A DNA stretch of 64,000 nucleotides, from assembly GCF_900459225.1 (NCBI RefSeq), contig NZ_UHFH01000003.1:650501-714500 (forward strand), in the 5' to 3' direction. The notes below the pieces were generated by a model that did no database searches, was not told where the DNA came from, and saw only the letters and a list, made by a program, of their open reading frames with translations. The position numbers were made by a program, and so were the translations under genes. Below are positions 8,373 to 16,852 of the stretch, piece by piece. How positions within the stretch are numbered: position 1 is the stretch's first letter; each line of letters opens with the position of its first letter. This DNA comes from Streptococcus dysgalactiae subsp. dysgalactiae. Lineage in GTDB: Bacteria > Bacillota > Bacilli > Lactobacillales > Streptococcaceae.

Positions 8373-11054
8373 TTGTCTAAAGAACAAAGACATGAAGCGT
8401 TTTATACGCAAAGTGAAGAGACCGTACTGGCTCAATTAGAGACCAGTCGCGAAGGCCTTACGTCTGTACAAGCAAAAGAGCGCTTAGCAGAGTATGGACG
8501 TAATGAGCTTGATGAAGGCGAAAAACGAAGTTTATTCATGAAATTCCTTGATCAATTCAAAGATTTGATGATTATTATTTTAATTGTAGCTGCCCTTCTT
8601 TCAGTTCTTACAGAGGGGATGGAAGGCTTGACAGATGCCATCATTATCTTGGCCGTTGTTATCCTAAATGCCGCTTTTGGTGTTTACCAAGAGGGACAAG
8701 CTGAAGCTGCTATTGAAGCCTTGAAATCAATGTCAAGTCCACTTGCTCGTATTCGCCGTGATGGCCACGTGATCGAAGTGGATTCTAAAGAATTGGTTCC
8801 TGGAGATATTGTCTTGCTAGAAGCAGGAGATGTTGTCCCTGCTGATATGCGCTTGTTGGAAGTTAACTCTTTAAAAATCGAGGAAGCAGCTCTTACTGGA
8901 GAATCTGTACCGGTTGAGAAAGATTTATCAATAGCTGTTTCAGAAGATGCAGGTATTGGTGACCGTGTCAATATGGGATATCAAAACTCAAACGTCACAT
9001 ACGGTCGCGGAATCGGAGTTGTTACCAACACTGGAATGTATACAGAGGTTGGGCATATTGCTGGCATGCTTGCTAATGCTGATGAAACAGATACACCATT
9101 GAAGCAAAACCTTGACAATCTTTCTAAGATTTTGACTTATGTGATCCTTATTATTGCAGCAGTGACTTTTGCTGTGGGAGTATTCTTGCGTGGGCAACAC
9201 CCTCTTGAAGGCTTGATGACTTCCGTTGCACTTGCTGTTGCAGCGATTCCAGAGGGACTTCCTGCGATTGTTACTGTTGTGCTTTCTCTTGGGACTCAAG
9301 TACTTGCTAAACGTAACGCCATTATCCGTAAATTACCAGCTGTTGAAACGCTAGGATCAACTGAAATCATTGCTTCCGATAAAACGGGTACCTTGACAAT
9401 GAACCAAATGACCGTTGAAAAAGTTTATACCAACGGGACACTTCAAAGTTCATCAGCTGATATTGCCTTTGACGATAATACCCTTCGTGTGATGAACTTT
9501 GCTAATGATACTAAAGTTGATCCTTCAGGGAAGTTAATTGGTGACCCAACAGAAAAAGCTTTGGTACAGTTTGGATTAGACCACAATTTTGACGTACGTG
9601 AGGCTATGGTGGCAGAACCACGTGTGGCAGAATTGCCATTTGATTCTGACCGTAAGTTGATGTCGACCATTCATAAACAAGCTGATGGCAAATATTTCAT
9701 CGCAGTTAAGGGTGCGCCCGACCAATTGTTGAAGCGTGTGACCCAGATTGAAGAAAATGGGCAAATTCGTCCTATTACTGACGCTGATAAACAAGCCATT
9801 CTTGATACCAATAAGAGTCTTGCTAAACAAGCCCTTCGAGTCTTGATGATGGCTTACAAATATTCGGATGCTCTTCCAACACTAGAAACAGAAGTTGTTG
9901 AGGCTAATCTTGTCTTCTCTGGTTTAGTAGGAATGATTGATCCTGAGCGTCCTGAAGCAGCACAGGCTGTTAAAGTAGCTAAGGAAGCTGGCATTCGTCC
10001 AATCATGATTACTGGTGACCATCAAGATACGGCAGAAGCCATTGCCAAACGTCTTGGTATTATCGAAGAAGACGGCATTGATCATGTCTTTACAGGTGCT
10101 GAACTCAACGAATTATCAGATGAAGAGTTTCAAAAAGTCTTTAAACAATATTCCGTGTATGCCCGTGTATCTCCTGAGCATAAAGTTCGTATCGTTAAGG
10201 CTTGGCAAAATGAAGGTAAAGTTGTTGCCATGACTGGTGATGGGGTTAACGATGCACCATCTCTTAAAACGGCAGATATTGGTATTGGAATGGGAATTAC
10301 GGGTACAGAGGTTTCTAAAGGGGCTTCTGACATGGTTCTTGCCGATGATAACTTTGCAACCATTATTGTAGCTGTTGAAGAAGGACGTAAGGTCTTCTCA
10401 AACATTCAAAAAACAATTCAATACTTGCTTTCTGCAAACATGGCTGAAGTCTTTACCATCTTCCTTGCAACCTTGTTTGGTTGGGATGTTCTTCAACCAG
10501 TTCACTTGCTTTGGATTAACTTGGTAACAGATACGCTACCAGCTATTGCCTTAGGTGTTGAACCTGCTGAACCAGGTGTGATGAAACACAAACCTCGTGG
10601 ACGTAAATCAAGCTTCTTCGATGGTGGCGTGAAGGAAGCCATTCTTTACCAAGGTGCCTTCCAAACCATGCTGGTTCTTGGGGTTTATGGTTTTGCCTTG
10701 ATGTTCCCAGAACACACAAGCTACCATGATGTCCATGCAGATGCTTTGACCATGGCTTATGTGACCCTCGGTTTGATTCAGTTGGTACATGCCTACAACG
10801 TGAAATCTGTTTACCAATCCATCTTTACTGTTGGATTGTTCAAAAATAAATTATTCAACTACTCTATTCCAGTAGCGTTTGTTGCCTTAATGTCAACTGT
10901 TGTTGTGCCTGGATTTAATAAATTCTTCCACGTGACACACTTGACAATTACACAATGGTTAGTCGTTGTTATTGGAAGTCTCTTGATGGTAGTTCTTGTT
11001 GAGCTTGTCAAAGCTGTTCAGCGATCACTTGGTCAAGATGAAAAAGCAATTTAA
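8373..11054 (+). CDS. P2-type cation-transporting ATPase (Ca2+/Mn2+ efflux)
   Basis: This 893-residue integral membrane pump couples ATP hydrolysis to export of Ca2+ and probably Mn2+. Domains in order: N-terminal cation-ATPase domain; TM1-2; actuator domain with LTGESVPV (near residue 175); TM3-4 with the ion-site motif AAIPEGLPA; the phosphorylation loop SDKTGTLTMNQM (catalytic Asp near residue 334); nucleotide-binding KGAPDQLL; hinge TGDGVNDAP; and six C-terminal TM helices with WINLVTDTLPA. Translation starts at TTG (8373) after an AAGGGGG ribosome binding site. Expression should be under the Mn2+ riboswitch directly upstream. That control argues for a manganese-detoxification role, as shown for pneumococcal MgtA. 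The gene is single and followed by a strong terminator. Confidence 0.92.
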   Translation: MSKEQRHEAFYTQSEETVLAQLETSREGLTSVQAKERLAEYGRNELDEGEKRSLFMKFLDQFKDLMIIILIVAALLSVLTEGMEGLTDAIIILAVVILNAAFGVYQEGQAEAAIEALKSMSSPLARIRRDGHVIEVDSKELVPGDIVLLEAGDVVPADMRLLEVNSLKIEEAALTGESVPVEKDLSIAVSEDAGIGDRVNMGYQNSNVTYGRGIGVVTNTGMYTEVGHIAGMLANADETDTPLKQNLDNLSKILTYVILIIAAVTFAVGVFLRGQHPLEGLMTSVALAVAAIPEGLPAIVTVVLSLGTQVLAKRNAIIRKLPAVETLGSTEIIASDKTGTLTMNQMTVEKVYTNGTLQSSSADIAFDDNTLRVMNFANDTKVDPSGKLIGDPTEKALVQFGLDHNFDVREAMVAEPRVAELPFDSDRKLMSTIHKQADGKYFIAVKGAPDQLLKRVTQIEENGQIRPITDADKQAILDTNKSLAKQALRVLMMAYKYSDALPTLETEVVEANLVFSGLVGMIDPERPEAAQAVKVAKEAGIRPIMITGDHQDTAEAIAKRLGIIEEDGIDHVFTGAELNELSDEEFQKVFKQYSVYARVSPEHKVRIVKAWQNEGKVVAMTGDGVNDAPSLKTADIGIGMGITGTEVSKGASDMVLADDNFATIIVAVEEGRKVFSNIQKTIQYLLSANMAEVFTIFLATLFGWDVLQPVHLLWINLVTDTLPAIALGVEPAEPGVMKHKPRGRKSSFFDGGVKEAILYQGAFQTMLVLGVYGFALMFPEHTSYHDVHADALTMAYVTLGLIQLVHAYNVKSVYQSIFTVGLFKNKLFNYSIPVAFVALMSTVVVPGFNKFFHVTHLTITQWLVVVIGSLLMVVLVELVKAVQRSLGQDEKAI

Positions 11055-11062
11055 TAGACGCT

Positions 11063-11097
11063 AAAAGGTTTGAGACAATTGTCTCAAACCTTTTTTG
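11063..11097 (+). terminator. Terminator of the P-type ATPase gene
   Basis: Near-perfect palindrome AAAAGGTTTGAGACAATTG followed by its complement and a T6 run. Confidence 0.93.
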
Positions 11098-11108
11098 TGG
11101 TTGACTAG

Positions 11109-11525
11109 TTAAGAGTGCAAATTGGGGTCATTTTTGATCAAACAGTAACGAGGGATTAGATTAAGTATTCCAATGAAACAAGCATTGAGTAGCAGAGAAT
11201 ATTTTTGGTAAAGAGGAGGCAATTGAGTCTTTGAAAAAGTTAGGAACATCACAACGAAAAAGTAGAGTAAAGTCATTATAGTAGCAATCCTAAAGTAAGG
11301 ATTATTGACAATAAAAATGGTATCTCCGTCTTGAACTTTAATAGAGGGGAAACTCAACCTATTGCAGGATAAAGAATAAGTTTCTGAGCCATTAGTTTTC
11401 TTGGGAAGTGAGAGGGTTATGGAACTATGATTAGGAACAGTAGTCAGATAATCTTTATTGATAAAAATCACTTTATCTTCTAGTGAGTTGAGAAAGGATA
11501 AGTTAGAAATAATGGTGATTGTCAT
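11109..11525 (-). CDS. Small membrane protein, unknown function (paralogue of the 25.2-kb gene)
   Basis: This protein of about 138 residues is not one I recognise. I start it at the ATG at 11525 because an AGAAGAGG ribosome binding site lies 6 bases before it. An upstream ATG at 11567 lacks this. The first 90 residues look beta-rich (DKVIFINKDYLTTV, SITLSLPKK, IKVQDGDTIFIVNNP). Two hydrophobic helices follow (about residues 85-105 and 112-130). The layout and the V-D-x-D-x-I-x-x-NP pattern recur in the 121-residue protein at 25217-25582, at the other end of the hyaluronan locus. The N-terminal part may be cytosolic, but topology is unknown. It could be a regulatory or envelope-sensing protein. 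That is speculation. Confidence 0.6.
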   Translation of the reverse strand: MTITIISNLSFLNSLEDKVIFINKDYLTTVPNHSSITLSLPKKTNGSETYSLSCNRLSFPSIKVQDGDTIFIVNNPYFRIATIMTLLYFFVVMFLTFSKTQLPPLYQKYSLLLNACFIGILNLIPRYCLIKNDPNLHS

Positions 11526-11666
11526 GATAAACCTCTTCTGAATGTCATTTCTACTGGATACTTTCATGGCAGTAACTTTTTATCATGTTTAAGAAGAGCG
11601 ACAACAGATGATATCAATCTATTTGTTGCTATTCAGTAAGTTCACTTAATGAGTAGCAAAGGGGAA

Positions 11667-12662
11667 TCAGAAGGTTGATTCTTGCCAGTTAACTTGACAG
11701 TCGAAAATCTGTTGTTTCGCTTCTTTGCTATGACCCTCAATATCATCAATTAAAATCTTGGTTGCTTGCTCTCCTTCTTCATAAGCTGGTTGAATAATAG
11801 TGGTTAAACTTGGAGAGGAGAATTTTGTCCACTCGGTGTTATCAAATCCTACTAAACCAGTTTCTGGTAGACTGATATTTAGGGCTTTCATGGCTGTAAA
11901 AACCTTGGGCAGAGCCCAGCAGTTAGGGACAAAAATCAAACTTTGATTCTTTAAAGAAGTCTGTAAAAATTGAGCAATTGCTTCTGAAGAGGTTTGATTT
12001 TCATCGATAATCATTTGTTGATACTTAAGGTGGTTAGCTTCTAAGACATCAATAAAGCCCGAAGCTCGTTCAATGCGTGTGCTCAAGAGACTAGGATTAC
12101 CAGTAATCATGATGAAATGTTGGTACCCCTTGTTGATACATTGTTGAATAGTATCGTAAACCGCATCATAATTATTGGTTTTGACCCAGTTTGTACGATG
12201 TTCGTAAAGCTGGCTATCAAAAAAGACCACTTTTTTCTTCTTAATATCGATAATGCGAGAATATTTTCTGAAATTAGAGGTAGGCTGAATGATAAAGCCA
12301 TCCACTCCGAGGTTCAGCATCTTTTCAATGAGTTCATCTTCGCGAGAGGGGTCGTAGTTGCTGTTTCCGATGATAATTTGGTAACCAAATTCCTGGGCTT
12401 TGCTTTCAATTCCCTTAACAATTTGATTGGAAAAACTATTGGTAATATCACCAATAACCACGCCAATGAGTTTGGTAGATTTGGCGTTTAGACTTCTGGC
12501 AGCAATGCTTGGTTTATAGTTGGTAGCTTCAATCGTGCTTTTAATGCGATTTTTAGTTTCCTCTGACATCTTGTCAAATTTACCGTTCAAGTAAAAGGAA
12601 ACTGTCGTTTTGGAAGTTTTAGCCAATTCAGCAATATCTTTGATGGTTACTTTACGCTGCAT
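11667..12662 (-). CDS. regR: LacI-family repressor of hyaluronan utilisation
   Basis: This 331-residue LacI/GalR-type regulator has an N-terminal helix-turn-helix (VTIKDIAELAKTSKTTVSFYLN). The hinge has KPSIAARSLNAKST, and a periplasmic-binding-like sensor domain follows (LIGVVIGDITNSFSNQIVKGIE). I use the ATG at 12662, eight bases after AAAGGAG. A GTG three codons upstream also reads open. It is the last gene of the PTS/hyaluronidase arm, in the position of pneumococcal RegR. It probably represses both arms by binding the GTAAAC/GTTTAC repeats at 18506-18519 and 18782-18795, and is relieved by an unsaturated uronate intermediate. Family certain; symbol by synteny. Confidence 0.88.
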   Translation of the reverse strand: MQRKVTIKDIAELAKTSKTTVSFYLNGKFDKMSEETKNRIKSTIEATNYKPSIAARSLNAKSTKLIGVVIGDITNSFSNQIVKGIESKAQEFGYQIIIGNSNYDPSREDELIEKMLNLGVDGFIIQPTSNFRKYSRIIDIKKKKVVFFDSQLYEHRTNWVKTNNYDAVYDTIQQCINKGYQHFIMITGNPSLLSTRIERASGFIDVLEANHLKYQQMIIDENQTSSEAIAQFLQTSLKNQSLIFVPNCWALPKVFTAMKALNISLPETGLVGFDNTEWTKFSSPSLTTIIQPAYEEGEQATKILIDDIEGHSKEAKQQIFDCQVNWQESTF

Positions 12663-12725
12663 TGCATACACTCCTTTAATTTAGTGATGGTTAGTCATAT
12701 TATAACATAAGGACTCGTAAAAGAT

Positions 12726-14633
12726 TTAGTGTTTCAATCGAATAATCTCATTCGTGATATGGTTGATAACAACCACCTTTCCTCTGATTTTATGACCATT
12801 TAGGAGAACGAGTTTTTCTCCTTTAATTAAGTCCTCTTGGAGAACACAGATACTGTAGTCAAACTGCTTTCCTTTTAAATGCCAAGCAAGAGCGGTCTCA
12901 ATTGGGTTGCGTTTGCCAGTTTGAAGTGGTGTTAAGGGAGTAACTTTGGTATCGTCAGGGACTAACAGGGTACTAGTGCAACCCTTGTCTTTAAAAGGTT
13001 TTCGTTTGATGAGTTTGTGACTAGTCAGGTATTGGTTGTATTTTTTTGACAAAATCGTTTCTTCGATAGTGAAAGGGCAGTCACTGATTAGTCTGAGGTC
13101 ACTAAGGTGATCTGTCTTTACTTCTAAGTGATTATCAAGAATAAATTGACTGACAAGACAGTGGTTGCCTTGAGCCTGTATCGTATCAATGATAAGAAAA
13201 ATTCCTGGTGGTAAAATGAGAATTTGTCGGTCATGTTGGTAGTTGTTCTTGTCAGAGAATTGCGTCTGGTAGCTACCTTCAATAAAGTAAACGTGTCCAT
13301 TTTGTCGAAGGTGACAATAATTGGATTTGGGGTAAGAAAGGTAAGCCCAGGAGCTATCAACCTGCTCAGGTAATTGTTCTTCTAAAAAGGCGGTAGAATG
13401 ATGGCTGGCGCTTTTTAGGGCATAGCGGAATGGTTCTTCTTTGTAAGTGTATCGCCCAGCATCACAGAAAAGTGGTTGACCGTTATAATAGAGACAGAGA
13501 CTATTTTGGTCACTATGGGTATGGGAACTACCGATGGGCCCATTTTTGAAAAAAAGATAATAATTCTCTTGATTGATAGTAATATGCCCGGAATGTTCAA
13601 AGTGATGCGCAAAAGTTGGTAAGGTTTGGACGGGTAACTGTTCAAAAGTGTGGACACCTTTTTCTCCTAGAAGGAGAAGACTATCGATATCAAGTGTGGG
13701 AAAAGCAGCAGCTTTTAAGTGTGGTTCTTCAAGGATAGTGGCTGCTAGCGTTAGAATGTCTCTGGTATCGGTAAAATCACTGTCTCCCAAGGGAATCTGT
13801 TTGTGGTCAGGACCAGTCATTTTGAGGAGATAATCACTCATGGCAAGCAAAGTAGGTCTTAGCTTAGAGAGATAATCAGGGACTAAAGCAGTTAATTCCA
13901 GAAGGGCTTTGAGTACTTCCACATGATACATGGTTGATTGTTCAAATTGACTGCCATCTTCGAGAATTTGTAGTGCGAGTTGTTGCGCCAATTCTTTTCT
14001 AGCGAAAACTGTTGCTGCAGCAATATCAAGGTCGGACCCAAAGTAGGCATCAGCTAATAAAATCGCAGTGGTTTGCAAGATTCCCCAATTGCTGAGGCTA
14101 TATTTATCAAGGTAGTTGGCATGGAGAAATTGAAGTTGTTTTTCCATGGAAGCTAGGATGAGGCTTTCCTCTTGCTTGGTTAAGGCGTCAAAAAGATTAA
14201 GGTAGATCAAACATTTGACCCAAGCAAAACAACGGATGCCAGTATCTAAGGTTCTAGTAGCTAACCCTTTAGGGTCTAAAGGAATGGCTGATTCAATCCA
14301 ATTGAGGATGAAACCTTTAGCTGTTAAGAGATAACGTTCATCTCTTTCAACAAGGTAGACGAGGATTAATTTTTGGAGATAGGTCTGTCGATTTAACATA
14401 AAATTCCACTCAGAATCATCTGTGACAGCCTCTTGCCAAGTAATGGGATCTAAGTGGTAAGGAATGTGGCAAGGCTCCATATCCCAATTATCTTCAAATA
14501 AAAAGGTATTGGTTAAGAGTAGGTCAGCTATCCTTTTTTGATCAGCATAGCTGTCAGCCTGATAGTCTAGTAGGTAATTCCTGCAAAAGTCTGGATTGAC
14601 TGTTTCTTTAAAACGTGCGAAGGCAAGAGACAT
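12726..14633 (-). CDS. Heparinase II/III-like polysaccharide lyase, cytosolic
   Basis: This protein of about 635 residues has an alpha/alpha-barrel N-terminal half (LTKQEESLILASMEKQL, LSNWGILQTTAILLADAYFG) and a beta-sandwich heparinase II/III C-terminal half. Key elements are NWGI, FEQSTMYHVEVL, GDSDFTDTRD, and SHTHSDQNSLCLYYNGQPLFCDAGRY written here in pieces: SHTHSDQNSLCLYY and LFCDAGRYTY. These hold the His/Tyr residues used for beta-elimination. No signal peptide is present, so it acts inside the cell, probably on imported oligosaccharides of hyaluronan or chondroitin/heparin type. I start it at ATG 14633, seven bases after GGAAAGGAAA. It is separated from the PTS EIID gene by an intra-operon hairpin. 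The same gene occurs in the pneumococcal hyaluronan locus. Confidence 0.85.
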   Translation of the reverse strand: MSLAFARFKETVNPDFCRNYLLDYQADSYADQKRIADLLLTNTFLFEDNWDMEPCHIPYHLDPITWQEAVTDDSEWNFMLNRQTYLQKLILVYLVERDERYLLTAKGFILNWIESAIPLDPKGLATRTLDTGIRCFAWVKCLIYLNLFDALTKQEESLILASMEKQLQFLHANYLDKYSLSNWGILQTTAILLADAYFGSDLDIAAATVFARKELAQQLALQILEDGSQFEQSTMYHVEVLKALLELTALVPDYLSKLRPTLLAMSDYLLKMTGPDHKQIPLGDSDFTDTRDILTLAATILEEPHLKAAAFPTLDIDSLLLLGEKGVHTFEQLPVQTLPTFAHHFEHSGHITINQENYYLFFKNGPIGSSHTHSDQNSLCLYYNGQPLFCDAGRYTYKEEPFRYALKSASHHSTAFLEEQLPEQVDSSWAYLSYPKSNYCHLRQNGHVYFIEGSYQTQFSDKNNYQHDRQILILPPGIFLIIDTIQAQGNHCLVSQFILDNHLEVKTDHLSDLRLISDCPFTIEETILSKKYNQYLTSHKLIKRKPFKDKGCTSTLLVPDDTKVTPLTPLQTGKRNPIETALAWHLKGKQFDYSICVLQEDLIKGEKLVLLNGHKIRGKVVVINHITNEIIRLKH

Positions 14634-14650
14634 AGGATATTTCCTTTCCA

Positions 14651-14712
14651 AAAGAAAAGAGACCTCATCATGTGCTTAGGAACTATTTCCCTATGCTCAT
14701 AACAGGTCTCTA
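14651..14712 (-). terminator. Intra-operon hairpin between EIID and the heparinase-like gene
   Basis: AGAGACCT (14658-14665) pairs with AGGTCTCT (14704-14711). An imperfect inner arm (GTGCTTAGG / CCTATGCTC) extends the stem. On the minus strand it is followed by TTTTCTTTT and then the heparinase gene's ribosome binding site. It may attenuate transcription or stabilise the upstream PTS mRNA. Confidence 0.6.
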
Positions 14713-14719
14713 TGAACCA

Positions 14720-15541
14720 TTAAGCTAAAATACCTAACCAGCTACCGATAATACCGATAAGAACAGTGAGGAGAACCAATTTGTAGGTTGTCCATTTTTT
14801 GTTTTTAATGAGGTAGTACATTAGAAGGGTAAAGAGAGCTGGGAGAAGGGCTGGAGCAATTTTATCAAGCATCCCTTGAATTGTCACAAATTTTTGTGCT
14901 GCATTTGCCGCATCCACCTTGCCAGCGGCAAAAGTAATGGGAACAGTAATTTTAACAGAAGTAGCCGCTAGTCCAGCGATAACGGTAACGCCGACAATAT
15001 TTGCCATGCGCGACACAACCGCCATTTGTTCACTTAATTTATCAATAAAGTTTGTGCCGACCTTATAGCCATAGAGTCCAGAACCAATTTTAATAGCGGT
15101 TAGGATAATATTCATGGCTAGGAAGAAGAGGATTGGTCCCAAAACCAGACCATCACTAGCTAAGGAAGCTGCAATCGTTGAAAAGAGTGGCGCCAAGCAA
15201 AATTGTGATAAGGAGTCACCGATACCAGCTAAAGGCCCCATAAGTGCCATTTTGATGTTTCGGGTTTCTTCTTCAGGGCGATCATTTTCTAACATGACCA
15301 AGTGCAGACTGGTGATGAAAGGAAGGAAGTGAGGGTTAGTATTGTAAAACTCACAGTTATCTTCTAAAGCTTGATATAAGCCCTTTTTATCACTGCCAAA
15401 ATGTTTTTTTAAGGCAGGATAGATGACATTGGCGTATCCGATACCTTGGTAATTACTGTAATTAAACCCATTTTGTAGGAAGAAAGCTCTCAGAGCTGTT
15501 TTGAGGTAATCTTTCTTGGTTAATTTATTAGATCCAGTCAT
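14720..15541 (-). CDS. PTS EIID, mannose family, hyaluronan disaccharide transporter
   Basis: This protein of about 273 residues is the EIID membrane subunit of a mannose-family phosphotransferase transporter. Family marks are KKDYLKTALRAFFLQNGFNY at the N-terminus, MALMGPLAGIGDSLSQ near residue 105, and hydrophobic segments at the C-terminus. The start at 15541 is chosen because AAGGAGGTC stands just before it. The reading frame is open further upstream inside the EIIC gene. It overlaps the EIIC stop by 14 bases, implying coupling. With EIIA, EIIB and EIIC of this operon it should import and phosphorylate, or at least import, unsaturated hyaluronan disaccharides. Confidence 0.92.
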   Translation of the reverse strand: MTGSNKLTKKDYLKTALRAFFLQNGFNYSNYQGIGYANVIYPALKKHFGSDKKGLYQALEDNCEFYNTNPHFLPFITSLHLVMLENDRPEEETRNIKMALMGPLAGIGDSLSQFCLAPLFSTIAASLASDGLVLGPILFFLAMNIILTAIKIGSGLYGYKVGTNFIDKLSEQMAVVSRMANIVGVTVIAGLAATSVKITVPITFAAGKVDAANAAQKFVTIQGMLDKIAPALLPALFTLLMYYLIKNKKWTTYKLVLLTVLIGIIGSWLGILA

Positions 15542-16310
15542 CTTGTTGACCTCCTTGGACAGTTGTTGCATCGACTTGCTTAGGTTTGTTGTAAAATTCA
15601 TTCAAGGCGAAAATGATACCAATAATAGCGATACCAATGGTTGGAATTTGGAGGTAGGCTGCACAAACATAACCAATTAGTACAAACGGAATTAATTCTT
15701 TTTTGGCCATAACAGATAAGATCATGGCAAATCCGATAGCAGGTAACATTTTACCAGCGACAGTCAATCCATTGAGCAAGACAGGTGGGATATAGTCAAC
15801 CAAGTGAAGGAGAGTATCCATTGACAAGGCACCTAATAAACCAAGGCCTAATCCGATAAAAGCGAAAGCCCAGATAGTGCCATTGGCAGCGAATTTGAAA
15901 CCTTTAATATTGCCTTTTTGCAATTGTTTTTTAGCGGTTTCGGGAGCACCAGCAAAAGCTGTATAGACGAATGTTTGAAGGAACTGGATGGCAACTGCGA
16001 TTGGTGTTGATAAGGCTAGTGCCGCTTCTGGGGTGACTTTACCAGCACTGGTAATAGCCATCAAGGTACCAAAGATACCAGGGCCGATAGGATTAGGAGG
16101 AACGGTACCCCCGGCACCCACTCCAAATCCCATATAAGCTAATTCGGAGATGGCTCCCATGCTAAGCGCAGTTGGCAAGTCACCTAGGATAATCCCTACA
16201 CCAAAAGACAGAATAATACAACGGTTGGTGTAGATGCCAAGTAACATTCCGCTGAAACAAAAGGCTGTCCAAAGACCAATTAAAAGTGCCTGTAACAAAT
16301 TGATATCCAT
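15528..16310 (-). CDS. PTS EIIC, mannose/N-acetylgalactosamine family
   Basis: This 260-residue membrane permease subunit of the hyaluronan PTS is highly hydrophobic and Gly-rich (GVGAGGTVPPNPIGPGIFGT). It has multiple predicted transmembrane helices and the EIIC signature GDLPTALSMGAISELAYMGF in its N-terminal quarter. In this PTS family EIIC and EIID together form the sugar channel. It lies 18 bases after the EIIB gene and overlaps the EIID start. Sorbose/mannose subclass membership is clear. The substrate is inferred from neighbours (ugl, hyaluronate lyase, regR). Confidence 0.92.
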   Translation of the reverse strand: MDINLLQALLIGLWTAFCFSGMLLGIYTNRCIILSFGVGIILGDLPTALSMGAISELAYMGFGVGAGGTVPPNPIGPGIFGTLMAITSAGKVTPEAALALSTPIAVAIQFLQTFVYTAFAGAPETAKKQLQKGNIKGFKFAANGTIWAFAFIGLGLGLLGALSMDTLLHLVDYIPPVLLNGLTVAGKMLPAIGFAMILSVMAKKELIPFVLIGYVCAAYLQIPTIGIAIIGIIFALNEFYNKPKQVDATTVQGGQQDDWI

Positions 16311-16328
16311 ATCAATCTCCTTTATTCA

Positions 16329-16817
16329 TTAAATATAATCTAAGATGTCAACGTCAGAGGCGCTATTGCCAGCTGGAGTTGTTTTGGTGTTAAAAACCAC
16401 TTGGTGGTCATGGGCTAGGCAACGAATAGCAGACTTGTCTGTTTCTCCCAGCGAAATAAACTGGGTAATCGCAACCTTATCATCAGTTTTATGAATATTA
16501 CCGATATTGATTTCTGTGATGGGAACACCCCCTTCGACTAGGCGTTTGGCATCTTGCAAATCTTTGACCACGATGAAGATACTTTGAGCAGGACTTGCTT
16601 TATGAATGATGTCAATCACTTTTTGAATGGAGAAAAAACGAATGGCAATACTGGATGGGATAACTGTTTTCATAAGGGATTGTTGAATCTTATCTTCAGA
16701 AACGGCATCGTTAGCGACGATAACAGTGTTGCAGTTGAGGAATTTGACCCATAATTGCCCCTGTCCGTGAATCAAGCGCTCATCAACTCGCGTCATGATA
16801 ATGTTTGGTTGTGTCAT
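16329..16817 (-). CDS. PTS EIIB, mannose family
   Basis: This 162-residue cytosolic phosphocarrier takes phosphate from EIIA and passes it to incoming sugar. The phosphorylatable His is in VDERLIHGQGQLWVKFL (near residue 18), the family signature. The rest follows the EIIB-sorbose pattern, with VVANDAVSEDKIQQSLMKT and a C-terminal ASDVDILDYI. Length is typical. It sits between ugl (35-base gap) and EIIC (18-base gap) with a good AAGGAGA ribosome binding site. Confidence 0.93.
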   Translation of the reverse strand: MTQPNIIMTRVDERLIHGQGQLWVKFLNCNTVIVANDAVSEDKIQQSLMKTVIPSSIAIRFFSIQKVIDIIHKASPAQSIFIVVKDLQDAKRLVEGGVPITEINIGNIHKTDDKVAITQFISLGETDKSAIRCLAHDHQVVFNTKTTPAGNSASDVDILDYI

Positions 16818-16852
16818 AAAATCTCCTTTTTAAATGTGATTATCGGTGTTTG

